Source of the DNA: Hyaloscypha bicolor E
Taxonomy: Eukaryota; Ascomycota; Leotiomycetes; Helotiales; Hyaloscyphaceae
Direction: 5' to 3'
NCBI RefSeq assembly: GCF_002865645.1
Contig: NW_020194562.1
Coordinates: 434,001 to 498,000, forward strand
Length of the DNA: 64,000 nucleotides
Positions 49,277 through 58,743 of this stretch are shown one piece after another. The notes beneath the pieces were generated by a model that had not been told where the DNA came from, made no database searches, and saw only the letters and a program-made list of their open reading frames with translations. The position numbers and the translations under genes are program-made. Within the stretch, counting starts at the first letter, position 1, and each line of letters begins with the position of its first letter.

Positions 49277-49458
49277 AGAAGCGTACACGGGCCAACCGCC
49301 CAAAGTCCAAACTCCCCACAACAACGAAGAAAATCGAGAAAGGCCTATATTCGTAATTAGCGGCCCATTTATAGTTAGCTATGACCTTTTGGGAAATTTC
49401 CCTGCACTTTCCAAAAATTACAAATTTTTCGTTGGGCGGTTGGCCCGTGTACGCTTCT
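49277..49458. repeat. inverted-repeat element with 26-bp perfect arms
   Basis: The arm at 49277-49302 (AGAAGCGTACACGGGCCAAC then CGCCCA) is perfectly complementary to 49433-49458. The arms enclose 130 bp, giving a 182-bp foldback. It may be a small MITE or the terminal part of one. A 24-of-28 match to the arm occurs at 39746-39773, so the sequence is dispersed. No target duplication was identified. Confidence 0.75.
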
Positions 49459-49480
49459 ACCCTTCTACATCTGAGCTGTC

Positions 49481-50112
49481 TAAGGCCCTGTTTCGCACGG
49501 ACGCACGTCTTTTGATTGCTAGCATCCGCCAATAACCAAATACTAGCGTTCAATACTCAGTATTCAAAGCTGGTATTCATATAATTTAGAGGTGTTTCGC
49601 AAAATGCAAATACTCAATAACTATTGCAATTACGGAAGTTTCAGAATAATCTCCGGTAATCTTAAATCTCAAGGCTTACTTTTCTTTAGTAATTATTCCC
49701 TATAATTATAGGGTATTATAGCCTAATAATTATTTCTCTCCTAAGGCAAAAGTAATTAATTAATTAATTATTTTACTATAGCTTTCCTATCAAGAAAGAA
49801 TTTATAATAAAAATTATACGAGAAGCGTAATATTTATATAATAATTAAAATATTATACCTTAAGAAGCGCTATAAAGGTAGTTGGAAAGGACAAAAGCCA
49901 GTATCCAAATACTCAGTTTTTTCAGAACCACCTATGGTAGGTGGTTCTGAAAAAACTGCGATTTGTATGGGAGCAAATACTGGTAATCGAATACCAGTGT
50001 TTGGTTGCTAGCATACAAAAATTTACGAAATACTAAAATTCCTAATAATCGAAAGCTAGTGTTCGATTGCTGACCAAATGCTAGCATTCAAAAGTTGCGA
50101 AACAGGGCCTAA
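49481..50112. mobile_element. PIF/Harbinger (Tourist)-like MITE, 626 bp
   Basis: Terminal inverted repeats GGCCCTGTTTCGCA (49484-49497) and TGCGAAACAGGGCC (50096-50109) are perfect over 14 bp and flanked by TAA on both sides (49481-49483, 50110-50112). A 3-bp TAA target duplication and a GGCC(C/T)TGTT start are hallmarks of the PIF/Harbinger superfamily. Subterminal repeats such as AATACTAGCGTTCAATACTC and its inverse near the right end add to the symmetry. There is no open frame, so it is non-autonomous. An AT-rich core (49660-49870) and a perfect hairpin lie inside. Confidence 0.8.
49914..49958. repeat. perfect 20-bp hairpin inside the MITE
   Basis: CAGTTTTTTCAGAACCACCT (49914-49933) and its exact complement (49939-49958) are separated by ATGGT. 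It could be the remains of a second tiny foldback inserted in the MITE. Confidence 0.85.
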
Positions 50113-50277
50113 CTCGTAAGAGGGGCCGGGCCGCAGCTCCCTCGTTCCAAGGGGCTGGCTGCATCACTAATCGTACGTCCCTGCGGGTTTAGTGCGCATC
50201 AGCGATACGGTCAAAAATCAGCGATATTGTCATTTTTTTACCATTATATCGATTTTAATTAATTAAATATCAACACC

Positions 50278-50984
50278 ATGGCCAAATTCGACCCAGAAGA
50301 AGAGAAAAGGATGGCCCAGGCCTCCGATTTCTATGCCAGGGATCCACACGTCAAAAAAATCTGCGATTGCGCGTTAATTCAGGGTCAAATTATGCCTCTG
50401 GAAAGCGCGTCTCGCTGACCGCAGGCTTGGCGATGATCCTGGAACGATCCGTATCGTTCCTAAGCGAGATTGTACCTTAGGCCTCAAACTGCCCTATAAT
50501 TATAGGGAGCTTATAGCGTACTTCCATTTAGACTTATAAATAACTTTATTACTACTAATCGTATAAAAAAAAATTAGTTATGTAATTACTCTATTTAATC
50601 CTAGCTTTCCATTTATATTATATATAGGAAATTTAGATTTAAGCTTATCTCGATGCGGCAAAAAGAAGTGTTTTGAGTTTTCGTGAGGCTCGTTTAATTA
50701 GGAAGTACCTCCTATACAAATCTACTATGTAAGGTACTTTGCCCTGGATCGTTCCAACCGTTCCAGGATCATCGCCAAGCCTGGCTGACCGATTACCACA
50801 AAACACCAAAGGGGGCCTCAATAAAGCCCTTGATCCTGATCAGGAGGGGGCCCTGAAGCAGTTCATCGATTTCCTGATCTATTTAGGCCATAAAGCTGAT
50901 CTCAAGACGTTTCGGGCGGCGGCAAACAAGATTCTGGCAGAGAGCGTGTCCACCCACCAGGCGACGCATATTTGCGCACAATGA
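50278..50984 (+). pseudogene. Fot1/pogo-like transposase N-terminus, interrupted
   Basis: It begins at ATG 50278 with MAKFDPEEEKRMAQASDFYA, then RDPHVKKICDCALIQGQIMP, LESASR (a helix-turn-helix-like start as in Fot1/pogo transposases). After the inserted MITE the coding text resumes with DRLPQNTKGGLNKALDPDQE, GALKQFIDFLIYLGHKADLK and TFRAAANKILAESVSTH, ending at TGA 50982-50984. Removing the MITE and one target duplication still leaves the two parts one base out of frame, so an extra indel is present. The DDE catalytic region is missing. Its own terminal repeats were not found. Base composition is normal, so RIP has not touched it. Confidence 0.7.
50414..50791. mobile_element. hAT-like MITE, 362 bp
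   Basis: Terminal inverted repeats CAGGCTTGGCGATGATCCTG plus GAACG (from 50422) and the exact complement ending at 50783 are flanked by the 8-bp direct repeat GCTGACCG (50414-50421 and 50784-50791). An 8-bp target duplication and a CAG...CTG terminus are diagnostic for hAT elements. The interior is AT-rich with no open frame. It sits inside the Fot1-like transposase. Confidence 0.88.
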
Positions 50985-51011
50985 TAAATGCAGCTTGGTT
51001 TTGTCAAGCCA

Positions 51012-51042
51012 CTTCCCCCTTCCCCCTTCCCCCTTCCCCCTT
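51012..51042. repeat. (TTCCCCC)4 microsatellite
   Basis: Four or more tandem copies of the 7-bp unit TTCCCCC lie just downstream of the transposase remnant. Confidence 0.85.
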
Positions 51043-52860
51043 CATTTTATAGTAATGGCTTTGGTAATATAGTTAGATTAGATGCTAATGGGAAGGAGAC
51101 AATTATTGGGTATACGAATTAGGACGTGGTGATTGTGTAATTAATTGATTTGTTAGAATCGTAGCTACTTTAATTTACTTTTCAAGCCTAGAGTTAAGCT
51201 TTATAATACTTATAATACTTAAGAAATTTATAAGTTTTTACTTTTATATAATAACTATAATTAATTATAGTTCTAATTAAATCGAATCAAGCTAAAATTA
51301 AGCTAATCAAATTATAATTAGTTATAATTAATTCTACTTAATTCTAATTATTTAGCTTTAATTATTTTTTGACGCACTGCCCAGGCTTAAGAAATGGTTG
51401 ATTGCCTTCCATAAGAAACCTGTAGCCGACGTTCCCTCGAAGCCACTCTCCAGAGTAACACGATTCTTTTCTGTTTAGGGGACATTGACGTAAGATTTAT
51501 AAGATTACAAGAGCTTCCATAGCGAATTCTGGAGGTGCAGTATCTCCATCTTGTTCCACATCCTTCCCATCGTCGATATTTCACGACTGTAGCACTATAA
51601 AACGCAAAACGCAGGCCCCAGAAAACAAAGGTCCAAGCCTCGGGTTCCCGTGGCATTTCATTCAATGTCGATCAAGAAATAAGCAGACCAGATCGACATT
51701 GGTGAGCGCAACAAAGTCACCACCCCCTGCAGATCCTCGGACCCGCCAAAACCAATGCTTTGCTCTAAAGCCAGATCATGAGGCTGAGTTGAGAGCAAAC
51801 CTCAGTTGCCCAACTGACGTCAAAAATATCTTGCTGAAGCTAGCAGGTGAAATATCCCGCAAAGGATGAGCATCTAACAAGAACTTTCTATTAAAAAAGC
51901 AGTCCAGTGGGGTAGGTACTAGGTACAGTACGATATCAGCCGCCATCACCAGCTTCAGAACTTTTGGCCTTTTCGACTCAATTTCGATGCAAACCCAGGA
52001 GCCGCCTTTAGGCAGCCTCTTCCTTTCCATTTACCCTTATTTGTTCGGTACGGCTCTAATAAATCCACGGACCCGCGGGACAAGGTATCGGCCATATTTA
52101 CATATCAAACCTTGGCTATATTTCGCATCCAAGTCTTCTTGTCGGCTATTTTCGAGGCTGTAACATGTTTATAAAGGCGTGGCGAAAGTCAATGTTGAAC
52201 TGATAAGGAGAATTGATGTAATCTGTTTCAGCTACAATATTATCGAGGAACATGATGAGAGGCAAGATACTGCATCGATTTACCTTCATTCCTGGGTACT
52301 AACTTGCTCAGAGATTCTCCCCTTGAATCGGTGAATTACATTACTGAAATTAAGCCAAATGTCAGGGCTGCTGCGGCATCGTCTGTTGAAGCACAATTCT
52401 CTGCTCGTGGATCCTTCTTGATTATGAAAGCGATCCGCATAGCAAGCCCGCGATTCTGGGGATGCCCCTACACCCCCGCCTCTAGGAGCCGTCCTGGCCC
52501 TCTTGAGCTTGATTACGATGAGTGTCTTAGGGTCGTTCGAATAGATGGTTTCCGCCATGTTAGAATTACAAATTCCTGGAATCTAGAGTTATAAATATAA
52601 ATGGGTTGAAGGCGAAATTGTGGAAAATTGTACACTCCCTTCGATTAGAGTGTTGAGGTACTTTTCGATCTAATTTGACTTTGGGGGGGATTGTAGCTCG
52701 TGAAATAATACCAGATAATTAAGATAATTCTGCACATACGCCAACAGGCAGCAAATTCATGATCAGGCGTATTGCCTGTCGCTCGGACGTGATGATAAAT
52801 GTGGCTCTGAATATCATTCTTAGCATTTGCAGTTGCGAACCGCACTCAAGATTAAGAATC
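51043..52860. other. intergenic region, no convincing gene
   Basis: 51130-51370 is AT-rich. The remainder has normal composition with short minus-strand frames (51387-51665, 51776-52030, 52286-52558) that show no recognisable motif. The last (MAETIYSNDPKTLIVIKLKR...) could be a small or broken gene, but I cannot support it. The 3' end of the gene at 52861 borders it. Confidence 0.35.
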
Positions 52861-53490
52861 TTAACACAGGACACCAATGACCTTCTTCAACTGGTCAGAA
52901 TCAACAGCTTGCAGCTCGTCCAAATTGTCCACCCTTTCAAAGCTATAGGTGACATCCGTCCGCTTTTCCAAATTCTTCTTCAACATGGCACCGCTGAACA
53001 CGACGGAAAAGCCATTCGCAGCCATGTGAAACATTTCAGCCCCAGCCAGATCTAAGCTAGATCTCAAAACGAGGTTCGATCGAATAGCTCCACTGCGGCC
53101 TTGGAAAACCAAAATGTAGGCCAGCTCTGGAGCTCCTGATTGCTCTCCGTCCCCGCCTCCTAGCAGAGATCCGGGCTGGAGTCTACAAAGTCCCTGACTG
53201 ACATGGATCTTGGGGACTTTCCACGGCTCATCTGCATGCCCGAAAGTTGTAGTTCTCGTAGATCCCGTCCCTCCCGGGCCTCTCGGCCCCGAGTTCAAAA
53301 AGTGCATCCAGACGTCGCTGTGCCCGCATCTCAGTAGTGGGACATGCTGGTCCAAGTCGTCTTGATCGAAATTGTAGCTGACAATGATAATGGGAAGATT
53401 GCCGAACTCGGGAATGACCGATGGTATTTCGCTTCCGTCTCCTGCTCGAGTGAGAAGACCATGGCTTGAGCGGACGTTGTTTAAGCCCAT
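52861..53490 (-). CDS. hypothetical protein, 209 residues, single exon
   Basis: I do not recognise the family. The frame starts MGLNNVRSSHGLLTRAGDGS and ends DSDQLKKVIGVLC. It has a balanced composition, alternating beta-like segments (LPIIIVSYNFDQDD, PELAYILVFQGRSG), a Gly/Pro-rich middle (NSGPRGPGGTGS) and a charged C-terminal helix. There is no signal peptide or membrane segment. The start is supported by a TATA-like ATATATATTTAA on its upstream side (53609-53620), about 120 bp before ATG, followed by a pyrimidine-rich leader. It has no near neighbours on the same strand. It probably encodes a soluble cytosolic protein. Confidence 0.6.
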   Translation of the reverse strand: MGLNNVRSSHGLLTRAGDGSEIPSVIPEFGNLPIIIVSYNFDQDDLDQHVPLLRCGHSDVWMHFLNSGPRGPGGTGSTRTTTFGHADEPWKVPKIHVSQGLCRLQPGSLLGGGDGEQSGAPELAYILVFQGRSGAIRSNLVLRSSLDLAGAEMFHMAANGFSVVFSGAMLKKNLEKRTDVTYSFERVDNLDELQAVDSDQLKKVIGVLC

Positions 53491-54301
53491 AGTGATGAGG
53501 AATGATAGTTAAGTGCGTGGGTAGATAAGGGTGTGAATATTTTGGTAGGGCTTTATTGAGTGATAGTAGAGTCGATAGACGTAACATTCACACCAGTCTA
53601 CCGTTTCGTTATATATATTTAAAGTTAAATGATAAGACTCAGCGTTGATGGTCAGCCTGTTAAGTGACCTGCCACAAGCGTATGGAGCTGCACTTGCGAA
53701 GCCATGATTCCAAGCCGTAGGTGGTCGTGATAGCCTGAGCGGGAATGTGGCTATCATTCTTGGGCTCAATTTTCCGGAAACGGCTTGACATGCAGCTTGC
53801 ATGGCAAGTGCCGAGTTGCTGCATAGTCGCTCATTCGTGAACGTTTCGTAGCTTGCAGAATTTTGAGCCCACGAACATGGGGGGTCCACAAACGCCACCT
53901 TGCCGCTGTATGCTTCGCCCGCCATTCGGCGAGAGCTCAGGCTCGCCCACTTTTAAGAAGTCGATAAAGCTTTTGTCATCTCGCGCCCTTGCCTTTCTCC
54001 AATACTCGAATACATACTCTGGCCATTCTGACGTTCTCTTACCTCTGGATGGTTTTTACCCTCCAAGTACTTTCTATATCCACATTCAAGGAGCTGGTCT
54101 CCGTCGTTCCTTCGACAGGAGACCACCCACTGCACCCTCATTTCCGAGCTCTGCTGGCACGATTTTAACAACGAACCTTGCAACTCAAACTGTGACCTCA
54201 TTGCGCTTTCTTGGACGACTGATCAATCCTACTCGAATCCTGGGACTTCGTTAACCAAACATCACACAACCGAACCAAACCAAACCAATATCCAAACCCA
54301 A
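53491..54301. other. intergenic region with unsupported open frames
   Basis: Frames on both strands (minus 53509-53925, plus 53853-54254) overlap each other and have no motifs. The right part may hold the leader or an unseen first exon of the zinc-finger gene. Confidence 0.35.
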
Positions 54302-54816
54302 AGATTTCCCAGTTCTATCCCTGTAGATATTACATCATCAACGCCATCGCCCCTTCCATACACAACATCAACATCAACCGACTATCCGTCACCTTCAACC
54401 AAATTACATTCTAGTAGTTGCTCTTTCCCTCCCCTCAGTAACCCCAATCCGGCGGACGGCCCCCATATTTGCAACATCTGCTACCAAAGCTTCAACAAGA
54501 CTTGCGAATTAAAGTAAGCCTGTTGGTCACTAATCGCCTCTGCTTTGGTCATTTATTAACGCGCTGCAAATGTAGCCAACATAAGAGGTTTCACAATCGA
54601 GATTGGAAATGCAGATTTGGGGATTGCCAATTTGCTTGCTCCGCCTCATCGCATCTCCAGAAACATGTTCACGAGAAGCACAAGCTAGATCCCTCTCGAG
54701 CATACCAATGTTTAGCATCATCCTGCCGGAAGTACGGCAAGATCTTTCGTCGGAAGCAGAATTTCGAGAGGCACTGTCAAACTTACAGGAAATTTCATGG
54801 GCTTGATAAAAGATAA
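54302..54816 (+). CDS. C2H2 zinc-finger protein, 5' end unresolved
   Basis: Exon 54302..54513 and exon 54576..54816 join across a 62-bp intron (GTAAGC...TGTAG). The join creates a complete classical finger, CNICYQSFNKTCELNQHKRF then H. More fingers follow: WKCRFGDCQFACSASSHLQK-H-VHEKH and YQCLASSC...FRRKQNFERH. Intact C2H2 spacing on both sides of the splice supports the model. The upstream frame is Ser/Thr/Pro-rich, stays open back to 54032, and has no ATG, so the start lies in an earlier exon or has been lost. It is probably a nuclear DNA-binding protein related to fungal small C2H2 regulators. The protein ends with FHGLDKR. Confidence 0.6.
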
Positions 54817-54959
54817 TAGTTAGCGATCTTGTTAGCAATTGCATCATTCCTACAGCCGAAGAGTCCGATTCTCAGCCTGCCTAGCCTCTTAGTATCACAA
54901 AAATGAATGACGGTGGTTTTGAATTTTGGGGGGTTAGAACCCTCGCGAAATTGTGGTTG
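54817..54959. other. short gap between the zinc-finger gene and the HET remnant
   Basis: Two opposing gene ends meet here. I see nothing distinctive. Confidence 0.3.
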
Positions 54960-55374
54960 AAACCTCATCTTTCTGCGGTGTTTCGCTCGTGGTTGATCCG
55001 GATAGATGCATATTGCGTCAATCCAGATAGGATCTTGGTGAAAGCGGGAATACAGCACCCCCTTCCTTGAGCTCTGGATTTGATCCCCCAATTGATCAGT
55101 CCGAAGTTGGTGCAAGGCATTCCAAAGATTCTCACGGGGCGTAAATGACCTCCCTTCAACTATGATCTCACTGAAAGCTCCGACTTCCCCATTCATAGCA
55201 TAAAGCATTGTACGCGCGCCCGTGTGGCCTACTGCGGAACCCCTCTATTTCCGTAGTAACGAATTCACATTGCGTGTGGTCATTTTGCTCGCCTGGCAGA
55301 ATATTGATGTGACTAATTTGTGACCTGGAATGACCTGATAGACTGACGTAGTGCCATGGTGCAAGCTGGTGCAA
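54960..55374 (-). pseudogene. HET-domain gene fragment with frameshift
   Basis: The minus strand reads SQISHINILPGEQNDHTQCE, then YNALCYEWG, the first HET motif. A frameshift directly after it (GSRSFQ to EIIVEGRSFTPRENLWNALH) is followed by DPIWIDAICI, the second HET motif. Coding text then fades at about 54960, so the rest of the domain is absent. It is distinct from the HET gene at 47024-48832. It is a non-functional relic of the incompatibility-type gene family, which is often numerous in these fungi. Confidence 0.75.
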
Positions 55375-55661
55375 GGGATTCTTTAGTCACTGATTTGAAG
55401 ATTTTTCGGAAGGATCACAGTTGGAATCATGCTGCAGTGGGGAGGTTGGCCGGTTCACAGGGCTACCATAAGTTGATGGAACTATGTTAAAATTGATCAA
55501 GGTGCAAGCCCGAGTGGCCGCATGGCCTCGCTTAGTGCAGGCTCCCCTTTCCGAAACCCCACATATTCATCAACATCCTCCCCCTCTTTCCACTCACGAA
55601 ACCTTCCCACCAAAAGAACAGTCCACCAAATCCATCCAGTTCGTTAAAAAAAAATAAAAAA
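55375..55661. other. upstream region of the 2EXR-like pseudogene
   Basis: A CT-rich leader-like stretch at 55560-55640 precedes the pseudogene. Nothing else is recognised. Confidence 0.3.
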
Positions 55662-56421
55662 TTGGCAACAACATTTCACCTCTTCCCTGACCTCCCCCTC
55701 ACACTAGAAGCCGACATCCTCAGCCCCGCCTCCCGAAGACCCTGTCTTAACCTCGCCTTCTGGACCCCAGAAACCCCCGATACGGAGGAAACCTGGATCC
55801 TCCCTTTACCTGCCACACAAGCCTTCCAGAAACTCCAGAGCGTAGCACAGCTTCACTTTCCCCTCCTCCACCGCGTCCACCTCTTCCCAATCCACCTATA
55901 AGCACACCCCGCCGCCGCCGCAATACCACTCCGGCGTACCGGGCTCTTTCTCGATTCCTTCCCCCTAGAGCCACCCGTGCTAGAAACAATCTATCTCCGT
56001 CCCTCAATCGATATCTTGAGCCTGCCCGGCCGTTTCTCCATGATACCACCGAGCGTGCGACTTGATGTCACTGATTTCGTGGCGAGGGAGGAGGCCCAGA
56101 GGATTAAGCGGATTCGCTATCACGTTGAAGGATTAGAACTACGCAGAGTTGTAGGCAACCCTACTGATGCATGGGGCTATGACAATCGAGCGAAGAACTA
56201 TGGTGGGGCAGTTGATTGTAGGGCTGAAGAAGTTGGAGGCGGTGTATGTTGTTGGTGGCGATGAGCCGACGAGATTGTTCCTGCGGCTGGACAAGCAGGA
56301 GAGGTTGAGTGCTCAAGCGCAGGGCCTTGGTGGTGGTGGAGGGGTCTTGGGTGCCAGGCTAGGAGCTGGGAGTAAATTTCGGAAGGTTTTTTGGGAGACG
56401 GAGAGGAACAGGAATTGTTAA
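55662..56421 (+). pseudogene. 2EXR-like protein, start codon and one sense codon lost
   Basis: The frame 55662..56150, then after a 61-bp GT...AG intron 56212..56421, gives 233 codons. The first codon is TTG in a context (TTG GCA ACA ACA TTT CAC) that would read MATTFHLFPDLP if it were ATG, a plausible start of a 2EXR-family protein. One in-frame TAA interrupts at 55899-55901, and coding text continues in frame with LRRTGLFLDSFPLEPPVLET and VRLDVTDFVAREEAQRIKRI. After the intron comes LIVGLKKLEAVYVVGGDEPT and a Gly-rich tail. 2EXR proteins are a large fungal family of unknown function. Two lesions with an otherwise intact frame indicate recent loss. Family assignment is moderate. Confidence 0.5.
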
Positions 56422-56955
56422 TGAAGACAGAGAGAGAGAAAAGGTGGGAAGGCGGCACTTGAAAAATGGATGGGAGAGGATGAGGTTGATGTTGTGAGGA
56501 GGGCGAGGGGGCGTTCCAGGGGTGTGCGTCTTCGTATGCAGGGTTACTAATACCGTCCCCCACTACAATCAATGGTATAGAAGAGAGTTGGGAGACTACG
56601 GTTGAAGTGGAGAAGAGGAACCAAGAGAGGGGTGAGTGTAGGGCACCGAGGGAGGTTGGTTGTGAGGTGAAGTGTGCAGGGAGACAAAATGTTGTATATT
56701 GAGTCTTGGAAGAAAGGGTTGTGATGAACGAAGACATTTTGCCTTTCTTGTATTTGAAGATGCGACATTAAGGAATTTAGCTAAGAGGATGACGAATATT
56801 TACTGCTTGTTAAATTTGCCTATTCACCAGCCCGTATTTCCCCCCAAATTCTCCAGCTAATTGAAAGATACAAAGTTCGTTCTTTAAGGGCAGCTTTCTT
56901 CTTCCCACTTACTTTCCACCACGAATTTGTACCTCAACCCAAACAGTAACGGAAA
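56422..56955. other. intergenic region between 2EXR-like pseudogene and CPVH-motif gene
   Basis: No gene recognised. The right end is CT/CA-rich leader sequence of the next gene. Confidence 0.35.
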
Positions 56956-58743
56956 ATGGCATACAGAACACCACCCTTCTGTTGCTCCCACATCCTCGCC
57001 CAGCCCCCCTTCCACACACAAGAACACTACCCCCGCTCCTACGCCTGCCTTCTCGATTTTCTCGCCCTGGCCATCTCCCTCCCAGCTGGTCAGCTACCAC
57101 CTACAACCCCTATAAAGCCATTGACAGAACACGACTTCGTGATCCGTCTGTGCAAAGGGCAGACCGCTCCCATGCTCGGACCGAATCAATGGGGGGCTGC
57201 GCGATACTTCCTCCCTGACCCACCCGTCCCAGGCGGTCTGGTAGAAGTACTCCATGTTGAGAACGGAAGCCGAGGAAACAATTTAGATTGCCTCAGATGG
57301 TTTCTGAACGAAGGAGGTGGAAAGTTCGGCGGCTTTATGTACTTGGAAGATGTATGGATGACTGTTCTTTGTCCTGTTCATAAAGATTCTGTTTGGTTTC
57401 TTCAGTTTTGGGTCAAGGGGCCGAAGGATAATGAGGAACTCGGGGAGGTGAGCAAGAGGGTTACGGATAGGAGGAATCAAGAACCTGGATTTGTCGAGGA
57501 TTCGTTTTCGAGCAAGTTTTATGATGTGATGGGGATTCCGAGTCGGCCGCAGCAGCCAAACACAAGACCAATTCGGGACGAGGACGAACCGAAACCGTCT
57601 GTTTTTGGAGGTGTGGGAGATGGCGGCATCGACAGATGGTGTAACCAGGAGGAGGAGGAAATAACTCGGCTCCAGGACCATTGTCGCGGTGAGTTGGGCT
57701 TTCCACCAAACTTGCCAGTGGGATATCAACAATCGCGGAGCATTCCTCCAGGGGTCCCTCCAAAATTTCTTCGACAACAGAGACTGTTTGGACATGCAAC
57801 ACCAGACGCTCCCGCTTTTCTTTGTACCCCCTGGGCTGATAGTAGGCCAGCTCAGTATGGGCGTGGAGAATTTTGGCTGCCACATAACAGAGCTGGACCT
57901 CAGCAATTGATCCCGAATCGCCAGCTAGGCGGGATCGAGGAGGCAGGAGATGGAACGATGGGTGGCAATCAGACTCAACCAACACGACCACCACTTCAAG
58001 GCACCGAACTGCAGCAGCGGGATCTCGCTCTTCGAGAACCACAGACTCCTCAGACATTTGATTTACGTCTCCCACCTGGTTTAGGTTTTGGAGACCTTCA
58101 TCGACCAACAAGCGCAGCTCCTGCGACAGATGATCTCAATCCTTGGCAGACACCAGAGCTCCACTCCCCACAACCAGCTCGGCACTTCAAAGGAGCAACA
58201 GAAATGTGGCAGAGTCCCAAACCTCGTCCAGAACCGTTGGCTCGGCCCTTAGGCTTCCATGAACAAGATGAGCAAGGATACGGAGGAGAACCACATGGAG
58301 TCTATCGACCCGACCAACCCTTACCACCAGCCCTTCCATACCCGCAAGCTCATGTCCCTCAATCAACGACCAAAGATGGCGGAGGCTGGGAGGACATCAC
58401 CGATCAAGGCCCTCTTTCTTTCAGCATGCTGGGTCGCGCACAACTATCTCGCAACGAGTATTCTTCTCCCGAACCCCATTCTGTTACGAAGTCAGAGCGA
58501 CTTGGTAAGACTGGTGCAATTGAAGTCGACTCAATCCTCGAGAATTCGACCCAGACGCCCCGTCCACAACCTCCGGTGAGTGGAGGTGGAGGTGCTTCTG
58601 CTCCTATGAGAGATACCAGTGTAGCTGGTGCGTCGGCATATGCTCCTCCAGCTGGCAACACGAGTGGCTTACGGCCTATTCAGCGGCGGACATGGGATGC
58701 TGGGACTAAGCAGTGGCGCTCATATTGGATCTGGGGTTTGTAG
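56956..58743 (+). CDS. 595-residue protein: unrecognised Cys-Pro-Val-His domain plus disordered Pro/Gln-rich tail
   Basis: A single open frame starts at ATG 56956. I do not recognise the family. Residues 1-160 form an ordered domain: FCC (8-10), YACLLDFLALAI (29-40), DFVIRLCKGQ (60-69), GAARYFLP (80-87), VEVLHVENGS (96-105), LDCLRWFLNE (110-119), and YLEDVWMTVLCPVHKDSVWF with FWVKG (129-155). These landmarks recur in order in the 247-residue protein at 5207-6013. Residues 160-595 are Pro-, Gln-, Gly- and Glu-rich and probably disordered, ending in a compact WDAGTKQWRSYWIWGL tail. There is no signal peptide, so the product is probably intracellular. The relative at 5.2 kb lacks the long tail. 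Confidence 0.72.
   Translation: MAYRTPPFCCSHILAQPPFHTQEHYPRSYACLLDFLALAISLPAGQLPPTTPIKPLTEHDFVIRLCKGQTAPMLGPNQWGAARYFLPDPPVPGGLVEVLHVENGSRGNNLDCLRWFLNEGGGKFGGFMYLEDVWMTVLCPVHKDSVWFLQFWVKGPKDNEELGEVSKRVTDRRNQEPGFVEDSFSSKFYDVMGIPSRPQQPNTRPIRDEDEPKPSVFGGVGDGGIDRWCNQEEEEITRLQDHCRGELGFPPNLPVGYQQSRSIPPGVPPKFLRQQRLFGHATPDAPAFLCTPWADSRPAQYGRGEFWLPHNRAGPQQLIPNRQLGGIEEAGDGTMGGNQTQPTRPPLQGTELQQRDLALREPQTPQTFDLRLPPGLGFGDLHRPTSAAPATDDLNPWQTPELHSPQPARHFKGATEMWQSPKPRPEPLARPLGFHEQDEQGYGGEPHGVYRPDQPLPPALPYPQAHVPQSTTKDGGGWEDITDQGPLSFSMLGRAQLSRNEYSSPEPHSVTKSERLGKTGAIEVDSILENSTQTPRPQPPVSGGGGASAPMRDTSVAGASAYAPPAGNTSGLRPIQRRTWDAGTKQWRSYWIWGL

Noticed and set aside
56198..56737. 179-codon minus-strand frame
   Set aside because: Ser/Pro/His-rich antisense shadow of the 2EXR-like pseudogene and the following CT-rich region.
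57283..58111. Two long minus-strand frames of about 210 codons
   Set aside because: They are antisense to the 595-residue gene, which has a continuous frame and a relative elsewhere in the window.
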